DNA from: Antedon bifida
Taxonomy: Eukaryota > Echinodermata > Crinoidea > Comatulida > Antedonidae
Length of the DNA stretch: 64,000 nt
Reading direction: 5' to 3'
NCBI GenBank assembly: GCA_963402885.1
Contig: OY727093.1
Span: 11,667,501-11,731,500, forward strand
Every line of letters begins with the position of its first letter. Within the stretch, counting starts at the first letter, position 1. A program made the position numbers and the translations under genes. Of the stretch, positions 49,040 to 58,366 are shown one piece after another. The notes below the pieces were generated by a model that was given only the letters and a program-made list of their open reading frames with translations, was not told the origin of the DNA and searched no databases.

Positions 49040-49845
49040 CGCGACTAAAAGTACAACACAATTAATATTGTAATAAGAATAACTGGATTAAACCTCCTTC
49101 ATCCGGGTGCAAGTACAATCATGATATTGAAAAGGTATCGGAGACAACTATAATAGACCAATTCATTGTCATCATTCTGTATATAACACTGTTGTATAAT
49201 ATTTTTGAATGTCACCGACAAATTATACATAATTTATACACGTCTGTTCCCAGTGTACATAACAAAACAATATTTCTGGAGATTTATTATCAATACCACT
49301 AGAAACTTAGGTTTTTTATTTTTAAGTACTAATGCATTGACATTAAAGCATCAGAAGTGTATTTTAAAATCATGTAGATCATGATAAAATCATACTACAA
49401 CACACTACAGTACACAAGGGTGTTTTCAGGAAAGCTGGACATATTGTACAATAGTAATGAAACTATGTATTGGCATATATATGCAAAAGACAGTGTTGAT
49501 TGTTGACAAATTGTAGTTACAAACAAACAGATGACAAATTGTGTAATCGTGTCTCATATAGTGTCTCAGGATAATGATGTGTCATTGTTTTATATCATTA
49601 TACTGGCACCTGGAGAGGATTCGTTAAATGGAGCCTGTGACAGTGTCACTTTTATTCTAAAAGACAGAAACATTTTATTTTTTTTCTCTTTCGTGGGGGC
49701 AACCCACTTTTATTTCATTCTTCATATTACACATTGTAGTTATATATAGAAATTGTATAAAATGTCATTAAAATAAAGTTTTAAATATATATATATATGA
49801 ATAAAAAATTAAAATAATAATGAAACAATTAAAAATTAATACATG
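49040..49845. other. interior of inverted-repeat element, nothing recognised
   Basis: AT-rich, with an (AT)n run near 49,786. Short frames lack support. The 3' end of the adjacent Tx1-like LINE must fall near 49,790-49,860. Confidence 0.35.
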
Positions 49846-49849
49846 TAAT

Positions 49850-52800
49850 TTTAAGAAATACAAGTTAATAATTTTCTTTTTACGTTACCCCATTTCTTTT
49901 TTGCCTTGTTTATGTTACAAGCATATTGATTCTGTATAAGATTTTTTAGCTCAAATCGGAACAAGTTCCAGACGACTTTTGATCTCATTTTTGAATGCTT
50001 TTCTAATGATTTAATAAAATTTGTTTTATAAATACAAAAAGTAAACAATGATTATAATTCATTGACATTTTCACTTTTTGTTCCAATAACAATGTCTAGC
50101 CAATCATGTACGGTTTCTTCAAGTGTATAGCATTTTATAATCATGTTGTTAAATTTTGTCCATACTTTTTGGATACTTTAACATTTCAGAAGCATGTGCT
50201 TGTCTGTCTCAATTTCGTTTTGGCAGTGTTCGCACATTTCTTCAGGAGATATTTTCCATATCTTCATTCGTTGTTTACATGCCAGAATCCGATGTAGCAG
50301 TTTAAAATTAAATTGTGCTACTTTTGTTACATGTTTCATGCTATAGACTTTTTTTAACCATATTTTATTCCACTTAAAGTTCACATTTCTAAATTCCGTT
50401 TCCCATTTCGATTGACAAAATGGAGTAATAGATATATTGTTTATAATGTGTTTATAATAAAAAGAATTTTTATACTGTTTACAATATATTGTTTGTATTT
50501 CTTGTTTGTCTCTCTCTCTTTCATTGTTTATAAATATTTTCTTCCAATTTGAGGGAATTGCATTTACAATCCTAAAATATTCAATTATTCCATTTTGTTG
50601 CTCTGAAAGGGTAGGTATCAATTCTGTCGGAGTCATTAATCTGTGATTAACTATTATATCTTTTATTGTTTTATACCCTGCTTGTATCCAACTTTTAAAA
50701 TATAATGTTTTTCCACTGCATTTTATAAAAGTGTTTTCCCACAAATGTTGTTTTTCAACTTCGTTTACATTTTGCGGGTATGTATTACTTATATTGTTAA
50801 AATACACTAACACTTTTAACATTTCTTTATAAAATTCAGGCATACATTTCAGTTCTACATGACTTTCAAAATTGGGCTCACTAATATTGACAGTATAATT
50901 AAATGGATACATATAATGTTTTGGTAAATATTTCCATTTACCTGGGTCAGGGCTTAACAATCTCTTAACCCAACTAAGTTTTAACGAACTAACCATTGTG
51001 CTAAGATGTACCATATTTAGACCACCTTCTAGTATTGAATTTATAAGGGTTTTTCTTTTTATTTTTTCTCTTTTTTTACCCCACAAAAATCTATATAATA
51101 CCTTTTCTACTTTTGGGAATACATATTTAGGCACATTTATGACACTAGCATTATATACAAGTTTGGAAATTGCAAATGTTTTTATAATAATTATTTTTCC
51201 AAAAAAAGAGAGGTTTCTTTTTTGCCATAATTGCAATATCTGATCAAGTTTAGTGATTTTTTCATTCCAGTTCTTTTCTTCGCACACTCTTTTATTGTAG
51301 CCGACATATATCCCTAAGAATTTAACTGGATTCTTCGTCCATGTTAGATTAAAAGGTGCTGTTTCATTATTTTTGCTGGAACCAATCCACATTCCTTTAG
51401 TTTTTTCTTTATTTAATTTTAATCCAGATATATTACAAAAAACCTCTATTTCTTTCAAAAAGTGTTTTAAACTAGTCTCGTCTTGTGTAAATAAGACGGT
51501 GTCATCTGCTAATTGACAAATTTTAACAGTACTTTCATTTACATTATCTATATTACATGGTAACATAATGCCTTTACATAGAGGATTATCTCTTATGTTA
51601 TTAGCCATTATTTCAACAGCAAGTGTGAATAAAAGAGCAGACAGTGGACATCCTTGTCCTACTCCACTTTCCATCTGAAAACTTTCAGATAGCCAACCAT
51701 TATTTTCTATAATACATTCTGTTTCTGTATATAACAATGTAATCCATTTTGTAAATGACAAACTTTTGGAGGCATTTAAAAATAAAGTTTCTATCTAATG
51801 AATCGAAGGCCTTTGCAAAGTCTAGAAAAACTATTGCTCCGGGTAAGTTACATGTATTGGTCTGGAAAAGAACGTCTTCTACTAAGCGTATGTTTTCTCC
51901 TCCAAATCGTCCGTTGATATAACCTTTTTGGTCGGAATCAATAATTGGGGCAATTATTTTTTGTATTCTACTCGATAGGGCATAGGCCATAATTTTATAA
52001 TCAACATTTAACAATGTAATTGGTCTCCAGTTTGTTAGTAATTCTCTTTTTCCATTTTTAAATAATAACTTTATTATTCCCTTTTTTTGTGTTTTAGGTA
52101 GTTTACTTTTATTGTAGCTATAATTTAAGGATGCACATAACATTTCTTTTATATGATTCCAAAAAAACTTGTAAAATTCTACACTTAGTCCATCACACCC
52201 CGGACTTTTATTCAAGTGCATTTTATGAAGAGCACTTGTTAATTCATCTATAGTTAGTAAACCTTCACATTGCATACTGTCATTTAATGAAAGTGTTTTG
52301 GATTTTGATTTATCAAGATAGCTATTTATATTATTAACAGAAATATTTTTTTTGGAATATAAGTTTTTGTAAAAGTTGACCTGTTCTCTTAAAATTTCAT
52401 TAGTGTCGGTAGTATACTTTCCATTAGTTTTTAATAGGGTAGTAATTTGTTTTCTTTTTCCATTATTTTTTTCAAGGCCGAGAAAAAACTTAGTATTTTT
52501 TTCTCCCTTTTCAAACCATTCTATTCTCGAACGGATTTGGGCTCCTTGGGCCTCAGATGTGTATATTTCATCAAGTTGTTCTATTTTATTTTTTAATTGA
52601 CAGTCAGTTTCTTGGCTGTAGGTTGAATCAAGTTTTTTTGTAAGTTCGCTAACTTCTTTTATCAACTTTTCTTTAGTATAATTTTTTTTAATTTTCTTTC
52701 TTGAACAATATTTACACGAGAACTCTTTTATTTTAACTTTTAAGTATTCCCATAAACGGTCAGGTTTCAAGTTATATTCGTTTTTTTTTGTCTTTTCAAT

Positions 52801-53331
52801 TATGTGTATAACATTTAACGCATATATTTCATCATTCAAGACCTTATTGTTTAGTTTCCAGAATCCTGGACCTCTCTTTTTTTCATCATTTATTATTTTC
52901 AAAGATATCGCTTGATGATCAGAGAAGATACAAGGTCGAATATCTGTAGAAATGATGTCACCATTTTTATAAAGGGCGTTTGATATGCACCAAAAGTCTA
53001 ACCTTCTGTACGTATCCTTTCTTCTCCATGTAAATTGGGATTTATCTTTATGACTTTGTCTCCATATATCAATTAAATGTAACTTATTCATGCATTTTTT
53101 TAATGCTATTGGTGATTTGTCGTAGCTATTCACGCTGTTTTTCTGATCTACCTTTTTATCTAATATGCAATTCATGTCACCTCCTATTATTATGTATTCA
53201 TTAGTTACATCACATAATGTGTTTATCTTATTTTCAAGTTTCTTAAAAAATATTGCTCTTTCCTTGTAATTGTTTGGAGCATAAACATTTACGAGGTTAA
53301 AGTTGGTCTTATTATGAATAAACAGAAACAT
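49850..53331 (-). pseudogene. Tx1/L1-like LINE ORF2 (endonuclease-reverse transcriptase), 5'-truncated and frameshifted
   Basis: The first frame (53,331-51,700) has endonuclease motifs NVYAPNN, IIIGGDMNCILD, RLDFWCIS and FSDHQAISL, then reverse-transcriptase motifs NWRPITLLNVDYKI, DQKGYINGRFGGENIRL and IVFLDFAKAFDSLDR (palm Asp). A frameshift near 51,740 leads to the second frame (51,761-50,178): SGVGQGCPLSALLFTLAVEI, CQLADDTVLF (catalytic Asp pair intact), KFLGIYVG and a C-terminal CEHCQNEIETDKHMLLKC (C-x2-C-x7-H-x4-C). The first catalytic Glu of the endonuclease is lost with the 5' end, and no ORF1 is present. Long frames and intact motifs indicate a fairly young insertion. It is nested inside the inverted-repeat element. 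Confidence 0.88.
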
Positions 53332-53384
53332 TTTAAATAAACGCTCACCCCTCCCTTCGATTTAAACGCCCCGCCACACGCATA

Positions 53385-53800
53385 TACAAAACAAGGCCAT
53401 ATATATGGCTGCAGTCGCGTGCTCAAATTTTAGTTAGTGTTTACCGACCAACCGACCGACATAGTGAGCTGTAGAGTTGCGTTGCAAGCGACTAATAATT
53501 GTATCACAACACATTTCAATGACTACCATAATCTACAATTTACCAAGCATTTTTGTATCACTTTTTAGTCGCGTGGACGTGACTCTATAGTTTACTATGT
53601 CGGTCGGTCTGTCTGTCGGTCTGTTTGTCTGTTGGCCCGGTATCACTAGGCGTTTTATCGCTTTTCTGTACTTTTTGAACTGTTTTGATGTACAGAAAAT
53701 TTTTAAAGTACATTACTTTTTGAAAGTTAATTTTTTTCTGAGAGCACGCGACTTATGGCTGTTGGCCTTGTTGATAATAATTGTGCTGTATTTTTTTTTC
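53385..53800. repeat. GGCCATAT / (CCGA)n element, head-to-head copies
   Basis: A plus-oriented copy (about 53,391-53,490, GGCCATATATATGGCTGCAG then ACCGACCAACCGACCGACAT) is followed by a diverged inverted copy (about 53,570-53,785, CTATGTCGGTCGGTCTGTC, later GAGCACGCGACTTATGGCTG). This forms an inverted pair at the inner edge of the right arm. Confidence 0.65.
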
Positions 53801-54986
53801 TGCTGTAGGTAGTATTTATTTGATTATACATACCATATTACACCAATAAAAAACGAAAATACCCTTCTGAACAATAAATGCCCGGGTCGTTTATTAGGAT
53901 GAATTCGGTAAGTTACTTTAGCATTCTGAAAAGAATTCTGTTGGGCTCGACGTTTCTATCAAAATGTTTGATCATCCTCGGGGGTCAAAAATACTTTCTA
54001 GCATTATTATAAGCAAAAATACAATTACAAACAGTAAATGATTTGTTTTAAATCGTATAATGAAACAATTTAAAGCATAAGTTATTGCAAAACATTACTG
54101 TCCAAGGATAAGTTGTGTAGAGATATGTTATTTGTTTGAAACAATAACATTAGTAATTAATAGTATTTCTGGTCATCTTTTAACCAAATTTTCTATTAGA
54201 ATGAATGTAAATATGTATATTTCGAACAATTTGATACAAAATTTAAGTTTCTACAACAGTACTTACAAAGATATGAAGATGCCCTGTAAGAATAAGTTGT
54301 GTAGAGGTATGTTTTTTGTTTGAAACATTAGTAATTAATAGTATTTCTGATCATCTTTTCACCAAATTTTCTGTTAGAATGAATATAAATATGTATATTT
54401 CTAACAATTTGATACCAAATTTAAGTTTCTACGACCAGTACTTACAGAGATATGGAGATGCCCTGGTATGTGGGTCAAAGGTCAGAAAGGGCATTTCTGA
54501 TCATTTTTGACTAAAATGCCCCATTATATTTCTTCATATAACCCTTGACCCTGACTCTTTGACTTTTTGTAACATTTTTCAAAATGTGTAACAAATAACA
54601 AAATCTATATTTCGAACAGTTTAAGACCAAATTCAAGTGTCTACGACCAGTAGTTACGGAGATACATACATGCCCTGAGTTGTGGGTCAAATGTCAGAAA
54701 TGGCATTTCATTTTTACTAAAATGTCCCATTAGACTGAATATAAATGTATACCTTCTGATCAATTTGAGACCAAAATTACCTTGCTGTGACCAGTGGTTG
54801 TCGAGATTTAAGGACATGTTGGTGTTTGGTATTATAACCTTTCACCTTGACCTTTTGACCTTTCGCCACATTTTCAAAATGTGTAACCAATCCAAAATTG
54901 ATTGTTTGACCACCCTAAACCAATTTCTGAAGTCAAATTCTCTGGACCTCAAAGTGCATACGAAAGTTGATCTAGCTACTAGAGTA

Positions 54987-55044
54987 CTTACGGGTGCAAC
55001 TTTCAGTAATCATCAAGTTGTCTGGCAAAGCTTGCTGAGCTAAG
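54987..55044 (+). promoter_or_regulatory. 5' UTR exon end of peptide gene R3
   Basis: CAAGTTGTCTGGCAAAGCTT-GCTGAGCTAAG ends at a donor GTACGG (55,045). The identical text and donor are at 62,540-62,580, and a diverged form (AATCAAGTTGTGCAAAGC) lies before gene R4 near 58,060. The upstream promoter was split from it by the 7.2-kb insertion. Confidence 0.45.
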
Positions 55045-55323
55045 GTACGGTATTTACCTTCATTTTAGTTTAATTTTATATTCTAAATATTGTTGTTGTT
55101 GTATTAAAACATATTGAAAAACAATTGTTAAACAGCCTTTAGTCATGTTAAAAAATCAGTGATATTTATTTTGATATTTATTTCATTTTATTTCAAGCAC
55201 GACATAATAAAGTAAATACTGTAACATTGTAAAACTGAGAAAAAGTGAAACAGCCACAAAACAAGCAAAAAATCTTTTGGCGAATCATATTTGAGCATAG
55301 ATAGTGGTAAATAATAATGCATC

Positions 55324-55705
55324 GTATACGTCCATACAGCGTTGAAATACCGGTTTCCGTCAGATCACCGAAATTAAGCAATGTTGGGCCCGGTTGCATT
55401 CTGGATGGGAGACCGTCTGGAATCGCGGCGGGCGCTGTATCACCGGAGAGTGATGGTGTAATGATAGTATCGGACTAGCGTGTGATAGGCATGGGTTCGA
55501 ACCTATCTGTACCATACTAACTGTATCCTTAGGCAAGATGCTTTACTCTCATTGCCGGATGGGACGTAAAGCCGTTGGTCCCGTGTACATAATGCACGTT
55601 AAAGAACTTTTACACCATTCGCAAAGAGTAGGGATCGTCTCCCGGTGTGCTGATCTGGTAGGCGCTGCACTGCTGGGTGCCGTGGGTCCGTGGAGGGCCT
55701 TATCC
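55324..55705 (+). mobile_element. 5S rRNA/tRNA chimeric SINE, copy A
   Basis: 55,324-55,440 (117 nt) follows 5S rRNA from end to end: CCATACAGCGTTGAA, GATCACCGAAATTAAGCA, TTGGGCCCGGTT, TGGATGGGAGACCG and GGCGCTGTAT. Then 55,446-55,513 is tRNA-like, with GGTTCGAACC (B box) after TGATGGTGTAATGATAG. The body continues CCTTAGGCAAGATGCTTTAC, GGACGTAAAGCCGTTGGTCC and TAATGCACGTTAAAGAAC. Many substitutions in the 5S part rule out a functional 5S gene. Chimeric 5S-tRNA heads are known from the vertebrate AmnSINE1 (SINE3/DeuSINE group). Confidence 0.8.
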
Positions 55706-55854
55706 TAATCATAATAAATATTTCCTCAGTTTCCAGCTAAGCTTGAGAACAAATATAAATACCTAGTTATACCTTATACCTTATCATTGTCCATTTAAGA
55801 TAATCCATGCTGTTTGTCTAATATTTGTTTCATTTTTTTTCATTCAGAAAACAT

Positions 55855-57015
55855 ATGTTTCGATTGACAATAACCATAATGTGTATATTATGCTATCGGC
55901 CTATAAATTCTGTGCCGTCAGGTTGATAGATGTCTTTTCAAAAAAGAATGCGTTGTTTATGTGCGCCACATCGCAGAGTCTTAATTCATTATTGTAATAT
56001 ATTAATAAATCACACCTATGATTTAAAGACGAACGATGTGACAGTGTGAAAGGTGCCAATTTGACATGAAAAGCAATACATGTTTGTATTAAGTTATTAT
56101 GATTGTATTCATAGTAAACATTAGTCTGCTCAAGGATGACAAAAATTAAAAAATGTTCTGATGAGACATTAAATGTAGGTGTTTTTGTTTTAAATTGTTG
56201 AATATAATAATATTATCTATGTACATAGTATTAAAACGGCAATGAATACTCTACTGATACTGGTAAAAGTCATCGTAAATTCCTATAATCACTCCTACGA
56301 CGACGACATATTATTTATAGAACATATAACAATATTAATTATAGATAATTACTTTAAAGTTTAACGCCTATTTTTGTTTTAATACCGTCTTGCAATCTTA
56401 TCACACTTCATGATTTTAATATAAAATTTACTGCGTTCGTTCGTTCGTACGTTCGTTCGTGCGTTCGTTCGTGCCAATCGAGTGATTTTGTTTAGAGACC
56501 TGTGTGATTGAAACGCGATATAGACATAAGACATACGACATACTTTATTATCTCCAAAAGAAGAAATTTCAGGAGCTTACAAAACAACAATAATCATATA
56601 AAAAACATATAAAAGATCAGACCCACCCCCACAAGTTACCTTTTATCATCTTCATTAAAGGAACCAATGCCCTTAGCTACAATTGAATCACGGTATCTGT
56701 TGGTGGCAAAAGCAGGAACTCGCATACGTCAACTTCTGGGGATATAATGACTGATAACTACATCATGGAGAGGATGAGGCTCGTCAGTCATTATTTGATA
56801 AAACAGATTTGTAACCCTGACTCTTCAACTGAAGGCAAACATACACAAGATATTCTGCTAACTTTCACACGCTCCCAATATTAGATAGTCGATACAGATT
56901 TTGTTGTGAAAGATCAGTTCATAATCTTAAGGCCTACATTATTGTTCTATTTCTACTTATTGTAGTGAATAGAACATTTTATGGCAGCAGAGCAGATGTT
57001 CACCGAGGAAAATGA
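55855..57015 (+). CDS. secreted peptide precursor with terminal Gly-Lys, gene R3 (cysteine exon lost)
   Basis: Exon 1, 55855-55921 (MFRLTITIMCILCYRP, signal peptide, new exon from 55,848), and terminal exon 56966-57015 (VNRTFYGSRADVHRGK-stop) join in phase 1 to 38 residues. The terminal Gly-Lys would be trimmed to an amide: ..DVHR-amide. The homologue of the cysteine exon of R4 can still be seen at about 56,023-56,085 (flanks AATAAATCACACCTATGATT and TTATTATGATTGTATTCATA match). It has an in-frame TGA and its donor GGTAAG has become ATTAAG, so it should be skipped. AATAAA at 57,070. Either a gene reduced to signal plus peptide, or a decaying copy. Confidence 0.55.
56430..56482 (+). repeat. 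(CGTT)n microsatellite
   Basis: Repeated CGTT units with single interruptions (GTACG, GTGCG) within the intron of gene R3. Confidence 0.9.
56535..56860 (-). pseudogene. LINE reverse transcriptase C-terminal remnant
   Basis: On the minus strand: PHPLHDVVISHYIPRS, a stop, then RMRVPAFATNRYRDSIVAKG. This matches the end of many LINE polyproteins (HPL...R.LRVP..RTNR..NS). It is followed by a 3' end GAAATTTCTTCTTTTGGAGA-TAATAAAG. Within the intron of gene R3. Confidence 0.6.
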
Positions 57016-57244
57016 TGATAATGTTATGTACTCTTTCTGTGCATTGTTTGATGATATTCAGTGATTCAGAATAAAATATTCTCAGTGGTATAAATATACG
57101 CATAAAAACACACGAATAGTTATTTTGTCTTTTAAATTGAATCATATTTCAATTTGCTATTACTGTTTTCTATTTATTCATTTAGCAGAAACTTTCATGA
57201 TAATGAACCATTTTTATCATTTAGGCCTAATGTATTGGGAAATA

Positions 57245-57725
57245 ACGTAGGTATCAAAGTTTAGTGTACGCTAGCAAACTTGTGACTAGAAAAACAAACC
57301 AACAATATAAGAAAAGAGGAGTCAAAATATAGGCATAACCTCCTAATGTAGGCGGACGGAGGTAATACAACGAGAAAAGCATCATATATGGGCACTTCAT
57401 GTAACCAAGTTTTTGTCTGAATATTTTATATTTTCTAAAACCTATTCTATTGTAGAAAACTTTACCAAACCTTCGTTTGCAAAACTCCCGGTTTACCACC
57501 ACTGTTTGTAGAAGTTATTAAAACTAGACTCCCTGTTACCATGTCACATGACTGTGATTTGGGTTGGCATTCACAAACCTCCGCAAACCAGTTCTACAAA
57601 CTGTTTTTATGCAGTTTCCAAAAGTTCATCAACTGATCTACACTAGCAAACTTGAGGAAACTCTTTCTGTGTGTTTGTTTATTTGATTGTGGGTTTGTTT
57701 GTGAACAGCTTAGAGGAAATGATTT
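57245..57725 (+). repeat. dispersed repeat, copy 1
   Basis: Matches 63,485-64,000: shared ACTAGCAAACTTGTGACTAG-type start, CTAATGTAGGCGGA, AAAACCTATTCTAT, ACTTTACCAAACCTTCGTTT, CATGTCACATGACTGTGATT and TTCACAAACCTCCGCAAACC. The start and end both carry ACACTAGCAAAC-like sequence, suggesting a mobile element; no coding region. Confidence 0.75.
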
Positions 57726-58114
57726 TTATTATAAAAATTATTTAAAAACATCAGGGACAGAACCCGGGATCTCAGCTGTGAGAGGTTGTATAAATAACCA
57801 TTACACCTGACTTACATTAAAAAGGATGTAGTGCAATTAGTCTTATCACACTCAGTACTAAAGCATACTGTAGGCGGAGGTATGCACTCTTGGAGTGCAC
57901 TCTAGTTCTATATGAAATGATAAGCTTTACGATGTTATTTTTATCTGCTTATATTTACATAAATAATAATAAATAAATAAAATTTATCATTATTATTTTC
58001 TATTGCGCTATAATTTATTTAAATATATAAATATCAGCCTGAGCCTAAACATTTATTAATCAAGTTGTGCAAAGCAAGCTTGCAAGTTACGGATCTACCT
58101 GGGTTTCAATAACA
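57726..58114 (+). promoter_or_regulatory. upstream region and 5' UTR exon of peptide gene R4
   Basis: AT-rich, ending in ACGGATCTACCTGGGTTTCA-ATAACA before a GTAAGT donor at 58,115, the diverged counterpart of the first-exon ends of R1 and R2. The promoter is not otherwise recognisable. Confidence 0.4.
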
Positions 58115-58366
58115 GTAAGTTATCTGCTAGCTAAACACAAAAACAATTATTTTTAAAACATGAATTTTATATAAGGATTAAGACAAATGTATTAAAAATA
58201 CTTTAAATATCAACCCCATTTTCTTGGTTTTTTTATTATTTAATTTTTATTCTTATTTTAGGGAATTAATTAATTGGTTTTTCATTTAGCTCTTTGCTCT
58301 ATCTTGTTCATAATATGTCTTATCATTATTTTTCCGATCTCCGTAGATTTCATTCCAGAAAACAAG

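Larger units (their letters stand above)
47809..54986. mobile_element. 7.2-kb long-inverted-repeat element with CTTA target duplication
   Basis: The left arm (47,809-about 48,930) and right arm (about 53,825-54,986) are inverted copies starting TACTCTAGTAGCTAG. Shared text includes TTCAGAAATTGGTTTAGG, TCGACAACCACTGGTCACAG and CGAGGACGATCAAGCATTG-type sequence. CTTA flanks both ends (47,805-47,808; 54,987-54,990). The right arm has an internal duplication near 54,100-54,470. The interior holds a Tx1-like LINE and short GGCCATAT repeats but no transposase that I recognise. A paralogous unit at 62,500-62,560 reads straight across the insertion point. Confidence 0.75.

Noticed and set aside
55193-55399. 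Minus-strand ORF of 68 codons, repeated at 62,728-62,934
   Set aside because: It is antisense to the 5S-derived head of the chimeric SINE; the duplication of the ORF follows from duplication of the SINE.
55324-55440. Functional 5S rRNA gene
   Set aside because: Several substitutions in normally invariant positions, a fused tRNA-like segment and no terminator; better explained as a SINE head.
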